Source: Lytechinus variegatus
Taxonomy: Eukaryota > Echinodermata > Echinoidea > Temnopleuroida > Toxopneustidae
Assembly (NCBI RefSeq): GCF_018143015.1
Contig: NC_054743.1
Coordinates: 65,067,244-65,131,243, forward strand
Length of the DNA stretch: 64,000 bases
Reading direction: 5' to 3'
Shown here: positions 1 to 12,504 of the stretch, piece after piece
Layout of the letters: every line of letters begins with the position of its first letter
Position numbering within the stretch: position 1 is the stretch's first letter
Notes under the pieces: generated by a model
Databases searched by the model: none
Told to the model about the DNA's origin: nothing
What the model saw: the letters and a program-made list of their open reading frames with translations, nothing else
Made by a program: the position numbers and the translations under genes

Positions 1-12
1 GGGAAACAATAC

Positions 13-180
13 AGAAGTGAAATGAGTACATTTGGAGCCATGATGCCAATTTGAAGATTGTGCATTTGATATGAGTTATTAGAGGATTCATTTGGAAAAT
101 ACCTGCTTGGAACAAAAGTGGAATGAGGGACGATGTTTTTAGTCATAGTGCCAATTTGAGGATCATGCATTAGGAATTAG
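13..180. repeat. Degenerate tandem duplication, ~101 bp period
   Basis: Two adjacent units share aagtg(a/g)aatgag starts and a ...tgccaatttga(a/g)gat... core followed by tgcatt. The second unit has diverged. No coding signal is seen. Confidence 0.55.
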
Positions 181-2772
181 TGATCAGATCAGAGTAGAGT
201 AGAAAAAAAATCAACTCTTGGATGTGCAAGCTGGGACAATTCCCTGGAGAGTTTGAATATGTTTGAAAATGTGTTGATATGCTGATGCTGTACATTTTGG
301 TAAATATTGGAATATGAAAGGTTGTTTTTAAATAGTGCAATTGGATAATGTTTGGACAACTCACTAAGTGTGCATAGAAGAGAGGAAGTTTCATGGGGAA
401 GGAGGTTCGATGAAAAAAATGGATGAAAATCCATGGAAAAACACAGATTAAAAGATTATTGCCTATTTTAGCTTCCTCATTTTCAGTGAGGAGGAAGGTG
501 GATGAAAAGCCAAGTGAAAATGCATTGTGGGATACATGGTTGGATTGGTCGTCATCCATAAATTCAAACGGGAACAATACATGTCTATATTTTAATGGGG
601 CTGTATGGATTTGCATTTTCAATTTCGGGCATTAATGGTGTCATGATCAAAGAAAGATTGGCTCCACATTTCATATTTAGCTAAGATTTTATCATCATAA
701 TCAAACTCCTATTTTTTAAAGTTAACAAAATTTAAAAAGTCTTTCTTAATTCTGGTTATTTTCAACACAACTTGAATAATAGGGCCTACCATGTAATCGA
801 TAATTGAGGTACAAAATATTTTCTCTGGAGTTTTCACCAACCTCCATTTTTATATTTTAATACATGGGAATTATCTATTAGTCTTGTAACTACCCATTCA
901 AATATATCAGGAAAAATTTTCTTAAAAAGAAAACACACCCACAAAAGAAGCAATGCTAAGCAAATAAAATTCAGTTTGTGTTGTAGGGTTGTGCAGACCT
1001 TCCATGTTTGTGAGGAAAAAAATACTGCAATCATTTTGAAAAAGGAAGGATTATAGTTTGCCAGAAATAATTGCTGTCAATTGGACAAAAAAAAAATGAA
1101 TAAGATCTAAAGCTTTATAGAGAGACACTTCTTTTACAGAATCTGCTTGATGGTGAAGGGGGAGGGGGGTGGGAGGTGTTGAAAATTTATACCAATGACG
1201 GATTCTGTACTTAAAAGGAGATGATTATTGTTGAGGGCATATCATCTTGATAAAAGGGAAGAGTGGAGAGATAAAGAGTTATATATGAAGATATATAAAT
1301 AAATAGATATCTATATATATGTGTATATGAAGATAACATAGTATCTAGTCTTTAACAAACGATGATGGAAGTCAACAAGGAGACAAAAAGAGAAATGTTT
1401 TGAGAGTTTTAACTGTACAGCAGAAAGTTATTGTATATTGGTTTACTTGGTATAGAGGAGAACGTGTTGATATTTTGCATAATTGTGAGAACGCTTTAAT
1501 AAAAATCAAACTGCATCGTGTTTCGTTGTGAGTGTAGATGTGGAGAGTGGATTTGTGCGAGTGTGTTGCAAAGCATTATGGGTAATTTCAAGTGTGGTGT
1601 TAGTGTTAATGTTTAGGGTGTACAGTCTACTAAACTGAGTATTAACACTGAATGTGGAGTTTAATACAAGGTTAACACCAATTGATGGTGCAATGCTGAG
1701 TGACACCAATCTCAGCCCCACAAGCGTTGGGACATTGGGTCCGTTGATGTTGACAGTGCTGCCTTATAAACACCAACTAGCTTAACACCAAACTTGAAAT
1801 CATCCAGTGTTCTTCATATGAGTAGTATTATTATTGTTCTTAGCCTTTGACGTGTAGCCTGATATCAGTAATAAAACAAAGCAAAGTGAGTTTTAGGGTT
1901 AATCCGGTGTTCACAGATGACTTATAATGTCTGAAGTCTTGAACAGGAAGGATTTGTGCTAAGGTAGCTTTAAATATCCAAACAATGGGACAAAATGGTA
2001 AGCTCACGAATGTGATAATTGCCCATAGATGTCTCCATAGATATAATGCGAGATATAAAGGTTTGTGATTGAGGATGGTCCATCTTGGTATGGGGATAAT
2101 AGGGTTAGGGGTTTTGGTTGTATCATGAAGATTTTCGTAGGACCAATTGATGCAATGATAATTGCTATAGACCTCAAACAACACAACTGCCCAGGAAGAG
2201 AGAAGCCAAAAGATAGTTCCAACATGCAAAATATTTCTTGATACGGTACGTAAATCAGGTTTCAAGAATTTAATGTTGTAGAATAGATTCATATTGTGAT
2301 AACTGTTAATAGTTTTGTTCATTTTCAAATCCTGTGTAAACCCTTAGTTTTCTTATTCTTTTCTCATTGATATACTGAAAAGTGTTGCAAGAAACATGCA
2401 GTCAATTGCAATTTCAGTTGCAACTTAGTGATTGATTGATCAACTTAATTGACAGAATATTTTCTTTTTCTTGCAAAAAAGCAGTCTATGGGGGTGTCTC
2501 AAAACAGTCTCATAAAACTATTTGTAAATTAAACACAACTTTATGCTTGCCTAGAATATGAAAATCAGAATTTCTATAATTTTTTTTTTCATATTACCCA
2601 GAATTGTAATCCGATCTTGGTAGATCCAGTTCTTATTGTTGATAAGCATCTGAATGCAGAGTTTGTTTGCCAGATAAGATTTGTTTCATAGGAATTCAGT
2701 CCTTCTTTGTTGAAAAAATCAGGGAATACTTTAATTGAATTTAGCAGCAGAACAGAAGAGTCTGTCATGAAA

Positions 2773-2803
2773 GGACTTGTTGGATGTTTTATCCAATAAG
2801 TCC
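2773..2803. repeat. Short hairpin inside an old MITE-like repeat
   Basis: Thirteen-base arms (GGACTTGTTGGAT and ATCCAATAAGTCC, one mismatch) surround a 5-nt loop. The next bases, which read on to gacagttgccatagtaac, resemble the inside of short inverted-repeat elements common in echinoderm DNA. Confidence 0.5.
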
Positions 2804-5800
2804 CATTTTATCTGACAGTTGCCATAGTAACAGTGTCATCTCAGCCAGGCAAAATCAAGTAAAGTTGTCAAATTTGACAACTTGTTGGACTATAATGTTA
2901 ATTACATGCTCCCTAGGTCACGAGTTGGGCATAAAGTTGTGTGTAACTAACAGTTTTATGAAACTGTCCTCACTCAATCTCAAATTTGCAAATGCCAGAC
3001 CTACATGTATGAGTGATTACATGACCTAAAATTGACTTGCGATTGATGACAAGTTTCTTGCAATTGATGACAGGTTTCTTGTGAGAGCCCTCTATGATGG
3101 ATAATTGTCATTTCCACAGTAGTGCCTGTCTGCAGTGGTATAAGTATAATTTTCTAGAAAGTAATTTTGCAATAGATCACCTGTTCCTATCTGTCTCAGG
3201 ATTTTACGAGACAAAATGAAGATAACCTACATTTAATTTGCTGCAAAGTGAGATAGATCACACGTTATAATGTGATGATCTCAACAAATATGCAAACATA
3301 CCTTTTTGATGTAACCTACAGAATTTAAAGAAGTGATTTTTGTAATAATGTGTATACATGTACATGTATATTAGTCAGGACTTTAGTATAAATACCGATG
3401 CTGTTACAGGGTAATTAGATTAAGATTGTGATATCATTTATCCATTTTATATCAATAATGTCCTAGTTTTCTTTACATCTTAGAAAAAGTTTAAATTGAT
3501 AGTACCTGAACATTTTTTTGTGTGTTCTATAAAAGCATTTTATAACTCAAGTTAGATCAGTCCATTTCTCCAGTATACAACCTCTTTGTGTGTGATCCAC
3601 TTGCTGCACAAGATACCCAGTCCTATGCAGATCATAATTGTAAATTTTTGAAATATCTTGTCCAGAGTAAAAAAATACAAGGTATGAATATTCTTACTAT
3701 TGGTTGGGGGCATTTTGCAAACTTTTATGGGTCGGTTCAGGAGTTATCAATCTTAAGAGAGATACAATCAATTTGATGGGCTTTGACTTTCCAACAGTTT
3801 TAAATTGATCTCAGCTGACATTAAAGCACCTTTTGGGACTTACAGGAAAGTTGCAATTGATGAATTAAATCAATCTGAAATTGAGATCGATCTTTAAGTA
3901 CACCGGAAACGGTTTCAGGAAAGATTCAGTTAAATGTGAAAAACGTTCAAAACCGATAAAAGTGTAGTGGATGAGCGTTATAACACTTAATTGATCTTGT
4001 TGTTGTGAAGTTAATTCAGTGGTTTTCTCCGATTTAGGGCCTCCTCCTGGTGGTGCTTCTATTATAGATTTTTTTTTATATCAGAAACTATAAAATCCGA
4101 TGATTGTATACTGCAATATTTCCCACATTACTTTCTTCATATTGTGATTTTATGCCAACAAGAAATCCCCAAATTTTAGGGACCCTATTTTTTTTAAAAT
4201 TTCAGTCACTTCTGCTTTTGTCAGATATTAGGTCTTTTCTTTTGTACAGTATTTCTTTTTAGGATATTGAATTATTTTAGAATAACTCCAATCTTGCAAC
4301 TAAATTATCTTTGAATTACTTAAATTACTCAGTACATACACGAACGGTATTTCAGATTAATCTGAATTTAATTTTAATTTGAATCAATTGCAACTCTTTG
4401 GAAAATGAAGGTTGACTGATTACACATGACTTTGTAAACAATTTAATGATATTGTTTCAGGTTATCTCAATATCTGCTCCCCTTATCCTTCAGTAAAAAT
4501 TGAACTCACATCTCAGTATTGTAAAACCATGGACTTATATCTCTCCGTGGTGACTCGCACATGCTGGAGTACTGATATGCTGCCGTTTGTTATCATTACT
4601 GTACAGTGTGAACACTTTATAATTATACTGTTTAGATCATTACTTGATGTGCATGTCTGTTCACATTACCAGTCAAAATCACTTTGTAATGTTGTCATCG
4701 TTGACACAGAGTGTGAACGCATTGTGATTATACTGTAGGAATCATTAATTGATGTGCATGTTAACATTACCAGTCAAAATCAGTTTGTTATGTTGTTTGC
4801 AGATATCGAGTATGATATGTTTTCATTCTTTGTTGATTGCTTTATAGTGTTTTGTTGTTTTTTATCAGGTTTTTCATTGAATGCAATTTTCTTGAAATTT
4901 TGTATTGAAACTTACTGGCATTGTATGCCAAATATCTGAAGATTTGTTTTGAAAATAAAGGGGGTCCAAATGCCTTTAAAGAAGCTTTAAGACATAATAT
5001 AAATCCAATTTGTATTTTGGCTAATAAGTATACTATTACCTATGTGTATGATGTGTAATAAGCATCAATTATTTTCTTGCAAATTGCAGACATGTATTAA
5101 ATTCTATGTTACATCATCTGTTAGATTAATTAATTTTGAGTAAAACTGTATTTGCATCATGTCCTTTGTTAAGAACACTGAATCATGATCTGCATTTCTA
5201 CATATAAGAGATCTTATTTAAACTTTTGCAAATTAATATGATTAATGACATTCTTAGAGCTCACATAAGGCTTTCCATACTCATCACATGTGTGAACAAG
5301 TTTAAACATTTTCAACTTCCCCCATGGATCCATGTTACCAGCTCCATACTTCCCCTATGTGAGTTTTTCACAATCATCTCATTAGTGAAATGTTGTTACC
5401 AACAGATTAGCTCTCATCCATTCAGATTTCAGGATTTCAGTAGCTTATAACAGTGTGCTTTGTTGTGACACAGCCCCCTCAGGTTGTATTTTCTTGATTA
5501 TATATATAACCCGACTGTCACATATATGCTGCAGCACTGAAGACCTTTATTGTGTGATAAATCATACCTCAATCGTATAATTATGCTGCAAATTTACACA
5601 CTCTCAAGTTCGTCTTTGTTTTGTTATAATTCACAATAACTGTGATAGAGATTAGTTAATTCCATGTAGCATGGGTTTAGCATTTCGGTAAAGCATAGTC
5701 AGGCAGCTAGGGGACTTGATTTATAAGCAATTGGGGCACCAGTATGTGTGTATTGGAGCACCATATTTCCCAAAGTTGAACTACAGGTCTGGAAGCTCAT

Positions 5801-6948
5801 CTCCACTGCATGTGATCCTTAAAAGAGTGCTGCTTATCTAAAAAAGCAAAAAATCTGTTGAAGAAATACAAGAAATTATTTTCTTACACTCTCCAATACC
5901 GTAGGTGCTACAATGGAGAATATCAAATTACCTGACACTTTTACTATTTTAAAATAAAATTGAAAAGGACAAAATTGAAAATTTTAATGCGGATGTGCAT
6001 TTTTCTCATCTATTTCAGAAAAAAAATTATTAAAAGATTTTTCGTCAAATTGTTTCATGAAACACTCCCAAGATCAATATATATATATATATATATTTTT
6101 TTTTTTTGGCCCATATCCATGAAACCTTCATAACAGCGATTTTCATGGACAAGTTTGCTATGAGCCAATCAGATGCAAGGATTTCAGTAGCTTATGACAA
6201 ACTGAAAATCATTGATTGTTTCATGAAATGCTCCCCTGCGCTTTTAGAGTGCTAGATAATGTCAGATCAGATATCAAATTCTACGTAACACCTACTTATC
6301 AATGCTGCATTCTATGGTACCTCACACTCGATGGACTATGTTGGCATTCTACCTTGATCATTTTCTACCGCAGAAACAGAGCAAAAGATTTATCATTCAT
6401 ACATCTCATGAGATTAAGAAGTAATTTGTCTTGGTAATCTATCTCTGTTTCTCATTAGAAAAGGGGTACTCCAGGCTGGTATTTATATGATTTGAACAGA
6501 TAGAATAAAATCAGGTAAACCGTTGAAAATTGAATTAAAATGTCATAATAAAGTTATGTCATACTAATAGTTATGACATCAACATTTTTGTATTATTTCA
6601 GTGAAACAGTTCTCTGCATGTCTTCATGGATATACTACAAGAAGTAGGCTAATTATTTTCTATTTCATTATATGAATTAAAAGTATTACAATTTTCTGTT
6701 CCATAGATGTCAAAGACAAGATTTTCCTACTGATGTTATGTGTGAGATCATCAATCTAAATTATATTTAATCATTTTTATTTAAAAAAATACAAGAACTG
6801 TCATACAACAATATTTTTCTTAAAATAAAGTGGGGGTGCCACGTTATATACATATTCATGATGGCATGCATACAACTGTTACACTACACTACTACACAAA
6901 CTTGAAATTCAATAACTTTATTATTTTTCACTTGATTTGTTATGGAAT

Positions 6949-7006
6949 TATCAATGTCTTGTATGAGTTTACGCTATTAGAGTAAACTCACACAAGACAT
7001 TGATAA
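6949..7006. repeat. Near-perfect inverted repeat, ~24 bp arms
   Basis: TTATCAATGTCTTGTATGAG starts the left arm, and the right arm mirrors it with one mismatch around a ~9 nt centre. It looks like a small foldback insertion. No flanking duplication is clear. Confidence 0.6.
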
Positions 7007-8180
7007 CAGATTTTCTGTTCCATTGATTTGTTGATTAATTTTGCTGATTGAAATAATGACAATTTAAAGTATGGGTACCCCTTTTATGTTTTGGGGATGA
7101 TAGTGATGAATAGACAGTATCAAATTCTGTGTCCACTATCAGAAGTCAAAGCAATATTTGATAATACTCTTGGATAAACTTTGAATGCCTCGAAGGGGGG
7201 GGGGGGGCAGAGTATTTTGAATTATTTATGTGGTTGGGTTCATGATGAAATAGTTATTTAATATACTGGTAATATGTAATGTAATAAAGAAACGTATAAA
7301 ATGAACCCATCCCAGTATGAGTGCTTAGGACTACACTGTAAAACATTATTTTTTTTTTATGTGTGTGAAACTTTATGGATTTTTAAATTGGGACGTTGTG
7401 TGTAAGTTTTTCACCTGTTAAAAAAAAAACATGATGGTTTTTATATAATTGTAATAAAAAATGGTCCCACATCATTGTTCCTGTAAAGACGAAACACATT
7501 GATTAATGTCTGTGATCATTAAAGCAATGCTTACAATGCAAAGAAAGTCTTTTATGTTAACAATTATGTACTTCGTGTATGAAATATGTACAGATCCTTT
7601 ATCATCGAACTTGTATGTATTAAAAAGTATATAGTTTTAGTTCTGAAATGGGTTGATGTAACATTTTGTATGAAAAAGTTATTTCTCGCGTGTAAAGATG
7701 TTGTTTAGCAAAGTGTATTATTGTTTTTAACGCTAGACAGTGTATGTGACTAGGTGCTGTGGTAATTTTTCATGCGTTTCTAGCAGCGAAGCTTTATATA
7801 CAGTATGTGTTATATGCATAGGAAAGGATTGACATTCGAACATTGATTAAAATGTGTCATGTGTATTATAGAAGCCTTTGTATTGTATGATTGTCTTTTT
7901 CATTCATGTATCGCTGTCTCGTCAGAATAGTTTTTGATAGGACCTTTTCATTTCATTTCACTGCACCTCTCAGGAAATCAAAGGTACACTATGATCTCTT
8001 TGAAAAACAAAATGAACCACATTTTATGATAATTTTTTTTTGATAGTATGACAGAATTTAATGCCTTAAGTGGTTTTACACATTTTACAAGACCAAATGA
8101 GCATCTTGGGCTGTAGGAGAACATAACAGTAAGACTAGTTTTACACATTTTATCATTTTATGAGACAAACTAAGCTTTTA

Positions 8181-8773
8181 TTAAAGGGGAATGAAGCCTT
8201 TGGAACAAGTAGGCTTCTGTCGAAACAGAAAAATCAAAGAATAAGAACAAAAAAAAAGTTTGAGAAAAATCGTACAAACAATGAGAAAGTTATGAGCATT
8301 TGAATATTGCAATCACTAAAGCTATGGAGATCCTCCAATTTGCAATGCGACAAGGATGTGTGATGTCACAAGTGAACAACTTTCCCTTTGATGGACTATA
8401 GAATACCCCCAATGTCTCATTTTGCTTTTTCTTATGGTGATACAAACTCTTTATCCATGATATATTCTTTAAAAATCTGTATTACATACCCTCCTATAAA
8501 AAGAATACATGATCTACCGATAGATGTGATAAAAGAGGCAGTTTAAGTGGAATACATAGAAAAGTAATGGGGAGAGTTGTGCACAAGTGACATTACACAT
8601 ATTTGTTGCATTGCCAATGTGAGGATCTCCATAGCATTAGTGATCACAATATTTAAATGCTCATAACTTTCTCATTATTTGTTCGATTTTTCTCAAACTT
8701 TCGTTTATCTGTTTCTTTGATTTTTCTGTTTTCACACAAGCTATCTTGTTCCAAAGGTTTCATTCTCCTTTAA
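8181..8773. mobile_element. TTAA-bounded MITE, family 2 (long inverted repeats)
   Basis: The left end TTAAAGGGGAATGAAGCC and the right end GGTTTCATTCTCCTTTAA form terminal inverted repeats. The similarity runs inward about 190 bp on each side, through matching gagaaagttatgagcattt / aaatgctcataactttctc blocks and the ctatggagatcctc block. There is no transposase. TTAA at both ends suggests piggyBac-type mobilisation, which is inference. A decayed relative lies at 29891. Confidence 0.8.
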
Positions 8774-8989
8774 GGTACACATACATCCTTGTTTGCTGTG
8801 TGGGAATATAACACTGGCATAAATCCAAGCAGTGAACTTATTGGTCGGAGGGGGGGGGGATTCATCTATTATTTCATGATCCCCCTTGAATATGTATGAT
8901 GTCATGGATTTACCATAGATGTCCCCCCATTAACGAAGGATAATCCTCTGTGCTAATTGACTGACATATGCCCATTACCATATTACTTA

Positions 8990-9240
8990 CTATCTGTCTC
9001 CCCTTTAACTTTGGCATACAGTTCAAAGTTCTTCTCTTTAACTTTCAAATCTCTTAATGGTCGTGCTCCAAAATATCTTTCGTAATTAAGTCACATACAC
9101 TTTCCTAGTAAAGGTCCCTTTGCTCTTCAAATCAAAATTTCATTACTCAAAAAAGCTAAAACAATTTTGTTTGTAATGGGTCATTTTCAATCACTGTCCC
9201 GCATGTGTGGATTTTTCTTCTAGCTTCCATTCATTTCCCC
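8990..9240 (+). mobile_element. Decayed LINE reverse-transcriptase C-terminus
   Basis: Pieces of translation such as FKVLLFNFQ followed, after a frame change, by SLNGRAPKYLS match the region after the RT domain of Jockey/CR1/L2-type LINEs, where a phrase like FKVLLLTFK..NG.AP.YLS is typical. It is short, frameshifted and has no 5' part, so it is an old dead fragment. Confidence 0.55.
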
Positions 9241-9589
9241 TGTAATATAACAATGTTGATATCAAAATTAAGGGCCTATTTCATTAACTATGAAAAAAAC
9301 AAAGAAACAAAAACATCCAACATATATACTCTGATTTCAGTTTGATCTTTTTTTTTTTGTTCTTTGTACATTCCAAATACTTTATACGTTGTAAAGTGAT
9401 TGAAGAAAACAAAATAAATTTATTGAGAGAAAGAGAAAAGAGGGAACTCCAAGTCATGATGATGATGATGCATGGATCCATCAGGGGGGGTAGGGGTGGA
9501 AGGTTCGGGCACACCATGTACAATTTTCACCCTGCTAAAGAAATAAGGCCGAAAATGCCCTTAGTTTGGAGTGATGACATTTTTGCTAT

Positions 9590-9812
9590 TTTTTTTTGCC
9601 AAATGCCCTTAATTTCAGCCCCTTTTAAAAATTTGATTTTAATCTATTATCACTTTTTTTTTTTTTGGGGGGGGGGGGTTTATTGTGGAGACCGAATGCG
9701 CCCTTCATTATTTGTGAATGATGGCCATCCCCTTTTTTTTGCTTATTGTAATTGTCAAATTTTGGGGAGCCGACAAAGCACCACTTTACAAAATCCTGGA
9801 TCCGCAAATGCA
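9590..9812. repeat. G/T-homopolymer-rich repeat ending in a GGATCC-type terminus
   Basis: Long T and G runs are followed by aaaatcctggatccgc. The same phrase, a G/C run then a ggatcc(g/t)cgcc-like end, recurs near 27940-27970, 32100-32150, 37430-37470 and 41460-41505. This makes it a dispersed family, probably a short DNA element. The full boundaries are unclear. Confidence 0.45.
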
Positions 9813-9820
9813 TCATATCT

Positions 9821-11267
9821 CAGGGTGACCAGATTTCACAAAATGAAATACGGGACAATCGACAAAAAAAATAATAAAAAAAAGAAGGCTATACACAGTG
9901 TTAGACTTGTGAAAAATATAAAGAATTGGGAGGGTGAACGAAAGAATGAAGGAGAGAAAGAAAAGAGATGAATTGAGAAAAAAAGAAAAAACTGAAGGGG
10001 AAAAAATAGAATAAAAGAAAGTTAGAATAAAAGAAGGATGAAAGAAAGAATAAAAGAGAGAAAAAAAGGGTTTCCGTCATTCTTTAAATTGAATATAGAA
10101 AGAAAAAAAAGAAAGGAAGGGAAGATGAATAAATGTGTGAAAGACAAAATAAAGGAGAAAAAGCAGTAAGCAAAAAGGAGGAGGAAAGAAAAAGAATTAA
10201 GGAAAGTCATGTTCCCTCCATTCTTTGAAAGAAAGAAAGAAAGAAGAAAAACAGGAAGGGAGGAAGCAAGAAAGGGAGGGGAAAAAGAAACAAAGAATAA
10301 GCGAAAATATGAAATAAAGAAAGGAGGAAAGAATGAAGGGAGGAGAGAATTTAAAAAAAAAGAAGAAAATAATGGGAGGAGATAAAGAACGAAAAGAAGA
10401 GGAGGGCAGAAAGAAGCAAAGAAAAGTTTAAGGAAAAAAGAATGAAGGAAATAAAAAAAAGAAAATTTAATAAAGAAGGCAGGTAAGAGAAAGAAGGAAA
10501 GAAAGAAAAATGAACAAAAAGAGAGAAAGGATCAGGAAAGAAAGATAGGAAATAAAGATAGATGGAACAGAACAGAGTAAGCAGGAAGGATAGAAAAGAA
10601 AGAGGAAAAAGTACAAACTTCAAGCAAACAAAAACAATCCAATCATCTAACAAAAATCATGATATTCTGTGTTTTTTAAATAAATTGAAAAAAAATAAAA
10701 TGTTTTAGAAATGAATAAAATTTCAAAGTGAGACATTGTCAACTTAAAAATTAGATGAAACATCGCGGTATCATACACAACAAGACTCAAAACAAAAGCT
10801 GAAACAACTAGATCTAGTTAATCCTCCGATTTCACCTCAAAATCAGTAATCTAAGAATCAATAATTACGCCGATTTCGTGATTATTTTGGTGGAAAAATT
10901 GTTAATCATGTCATTGTTTGCACCATTGAGAATCTGCTCCGATCCTAATTGCCTAGCTACTACCTGTCACACACAGGCAGGAGGCCAGTTCGTTTGCAAT
11001 GTACACTGTATTGGGTTAGCAAGAAAATCACCGCAGAACTTGCAAAGATTTACAATGGTTTAGTTATCGATTTTAGTGTTGTCTCTGCTTCGTCATCTGT
11101 TGGTTATTTGATGAAAATTCGTCACTTTTAAATGTATTAACTAAATTTTGTTCAATATTCTGAAATACGGGACAAATGGGCGTCCCGGGAAGGGTTTGTC
11201 GGGACGCCGGGACAAAGGAGCAAAATACGGGACAATCCCCGGAAATACGGGACGTCTGGTCACCCTG
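9821..11267. mobile_element. hAT-like non-autonomous element, ~1.45 kb
   Basis: Terminal inverted repeats CAGGGTGACCAGA and TCTGGTCACCCTG bound the element. The flanks tcatatct (9813-9820) and tcagattt (11268-11275) match at 6 of 8 positions, which fits the 8-bp target duplication of hAT elements after some decay. Subterminal aaatacgggacaa motifs occur near both ends and are repeated three to four times on the right. No transposase is seen. The interior is largely a purine-rich expansion. Confidence 0.75.
9894..10665. repeat. Polypurine (GAAAG/GGAA)n tract
   Basis: About 770 bases have the plus strand almost wholly A and G, in irregular gaaag, ggaag and aaag blocks. Long Phe/Ser/Leu frames on the minus strand are translations of this low-complexity tract, not genes. 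It lies inside the hAT-like element. Confidence 0.85.
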
Positions 11268-11279
11268 TCAGATTTGCAT

Positions 11280-11439
11280 CTTCATGATCATCATCATCAC
11301 CATCACCACCACCATTACCACCACCATCATCATCATTATCATCATCATCATCACCATCATCATCACTATCATCATCATCATCAACATCATCATCACCACG
11401 TACCACTATCATCAGCAGCAGCAGCAGCAGCAGCAGCAG

Positions 11440-11491
<52 letters not shown>

Positions 11492-11650
11492 GATCATCTA
11501 TCATCGATCATCGATCATCATCATCGATCCTCATCATCATCCTCATCATCATCCTCATCATCATCCTCATCATCATCCTCATCATCACCATCATCCTCAT
11601 CATCATCATCATCACCAACACCACCACCACCACCATCTTCTTCATCATCT
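11280..11650. repeat. (CAT)n/(CAC)n/(CAG)n triplet microsatellite
   Basis: Mixed CAT, CAC and CCT triplets include an internal run of nine CAG-type units and about 18 uninterrupted CAT units near 11440-11490. Frames rich in His, Ile, Ser, Met or Asp on both strands are artefacts of the triplet repeat. Confidence 0.9.
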
Positions 11651-11689
11651 CCACCACCCAATTAATCATTCGCTCGCGCTCTTTTCTTA

Positions 11690-11856
11690 GATTCGCTCTA
11701 GCTAGCTCTCGCCATCGCATCGTGGCGCCTGGCCGGCCTAGGCCTAGCCGGCCTTCGTAATATATATTATTGAAGCGCAGCGTAGCAGCAGCACAGCACT
11801 TGCAATTTGAGACCGACGAATTATTTTTCAAAGTACGGTACTGTAACTCCTACAGT
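11690..11856 (+). promoter_or_regulatory. CpG-rich segment, possible non-coding first exon
   Basis: This is a local GC-rich patch in AT-rich DNA. It holds a near-palindrome at 11731-11753 (GGCCGGCCTAGGCCTAG...) and ends at a consensus donor, cagt|gtaagt, at 11857. The next plus-strand gene starts with an acceptor-bounded exon at 16854, so it needs an upstream untranslated exon. This patch is a candidate for it. The link is inference only. Confidence 0.25.
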
Positions 11857-12504
11857 GTAAGTGGTCTATCATTTCTTAATCTTAAATTTTCTTGTTTGAC
11901 AGTAGTATTACCTAGAAAAGGGAACAGAAGTATTTGTCATTTATTCAATGAAGAATAATTTGAGTTTTTTATCCAACCGTAAATTATGACACGAAAGTTA
12001 GTATATGGGACAATACAAAATTTGGCTTGACTGAAACGTCAAAGTTATCCACGTCAACATGCAGCGGCAGCATTGGCATCGGATTCGGACACTCATTCAA
12101 TGAGTGTTCTCACTTTTTTCCATCTGTGGCAAAATAAGGGTGGCAATGTTTGGCTTCTTTTTCTTTGGGGCAAATGCTTGATTTTTTTTGCACTGCCAAT
12201 TTCCATTACACCTATTAATTAATATTCATCCAAATTGACTCTTATCTAAATTTGATTCTTTAAATCATTTTTTTCTTAATTAAAAATAGAGATCAAAAAA
12301 ATGAAAATTTTCTTGCCATATTACTTTCCACCAATAGATGGCGTACAAAAAATATGCCCCAAATTCAAGTTTTTGAGCGCTCTGGCCATCTGGTGAATAC
12401 AAAAATTATTCCCAAGTTACTAGGGGGCCTAATGAAAAATAAACCGCAACTGTCTAGAAATTAGTAATTTTGGTCACAAGAGTGATATTTTAATGATTTT
12501 TTAA

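Larger units (their letters stand above)
181..8180. other. AT-rich stretch with no supported gene
   Basis: Open frames here are short, AT-driven and lack splice-site or family support. This includes a 162-codon minus-strand frame at 1840-2328, which matches no protein family I recognise. The stretch holds several old MITE-like pieces: 1580-1790 with ggtgtta/aacacc motifs, 2480-3100 with a short hairpin, and 6100-6230 with tttcatgaaa ends. It also has a G tract at 7196-7207. It may be the far flank or an intron of a gene outside the window, but nothing here shows that. Confidence 0.5.

Noticed and set aside
1840-2328. 162-codon minus-strand frame
   Set aside because: AT-rich, no family motif and no splice or promoter context; probably chance.
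11148-11831. Long His/Ser/Ile/Met/Asp-rich frames on both strands
   Set aside because: They are translations of the mixed CAT/CAC/CAG microsatellite; all frames lack stops for that reason.
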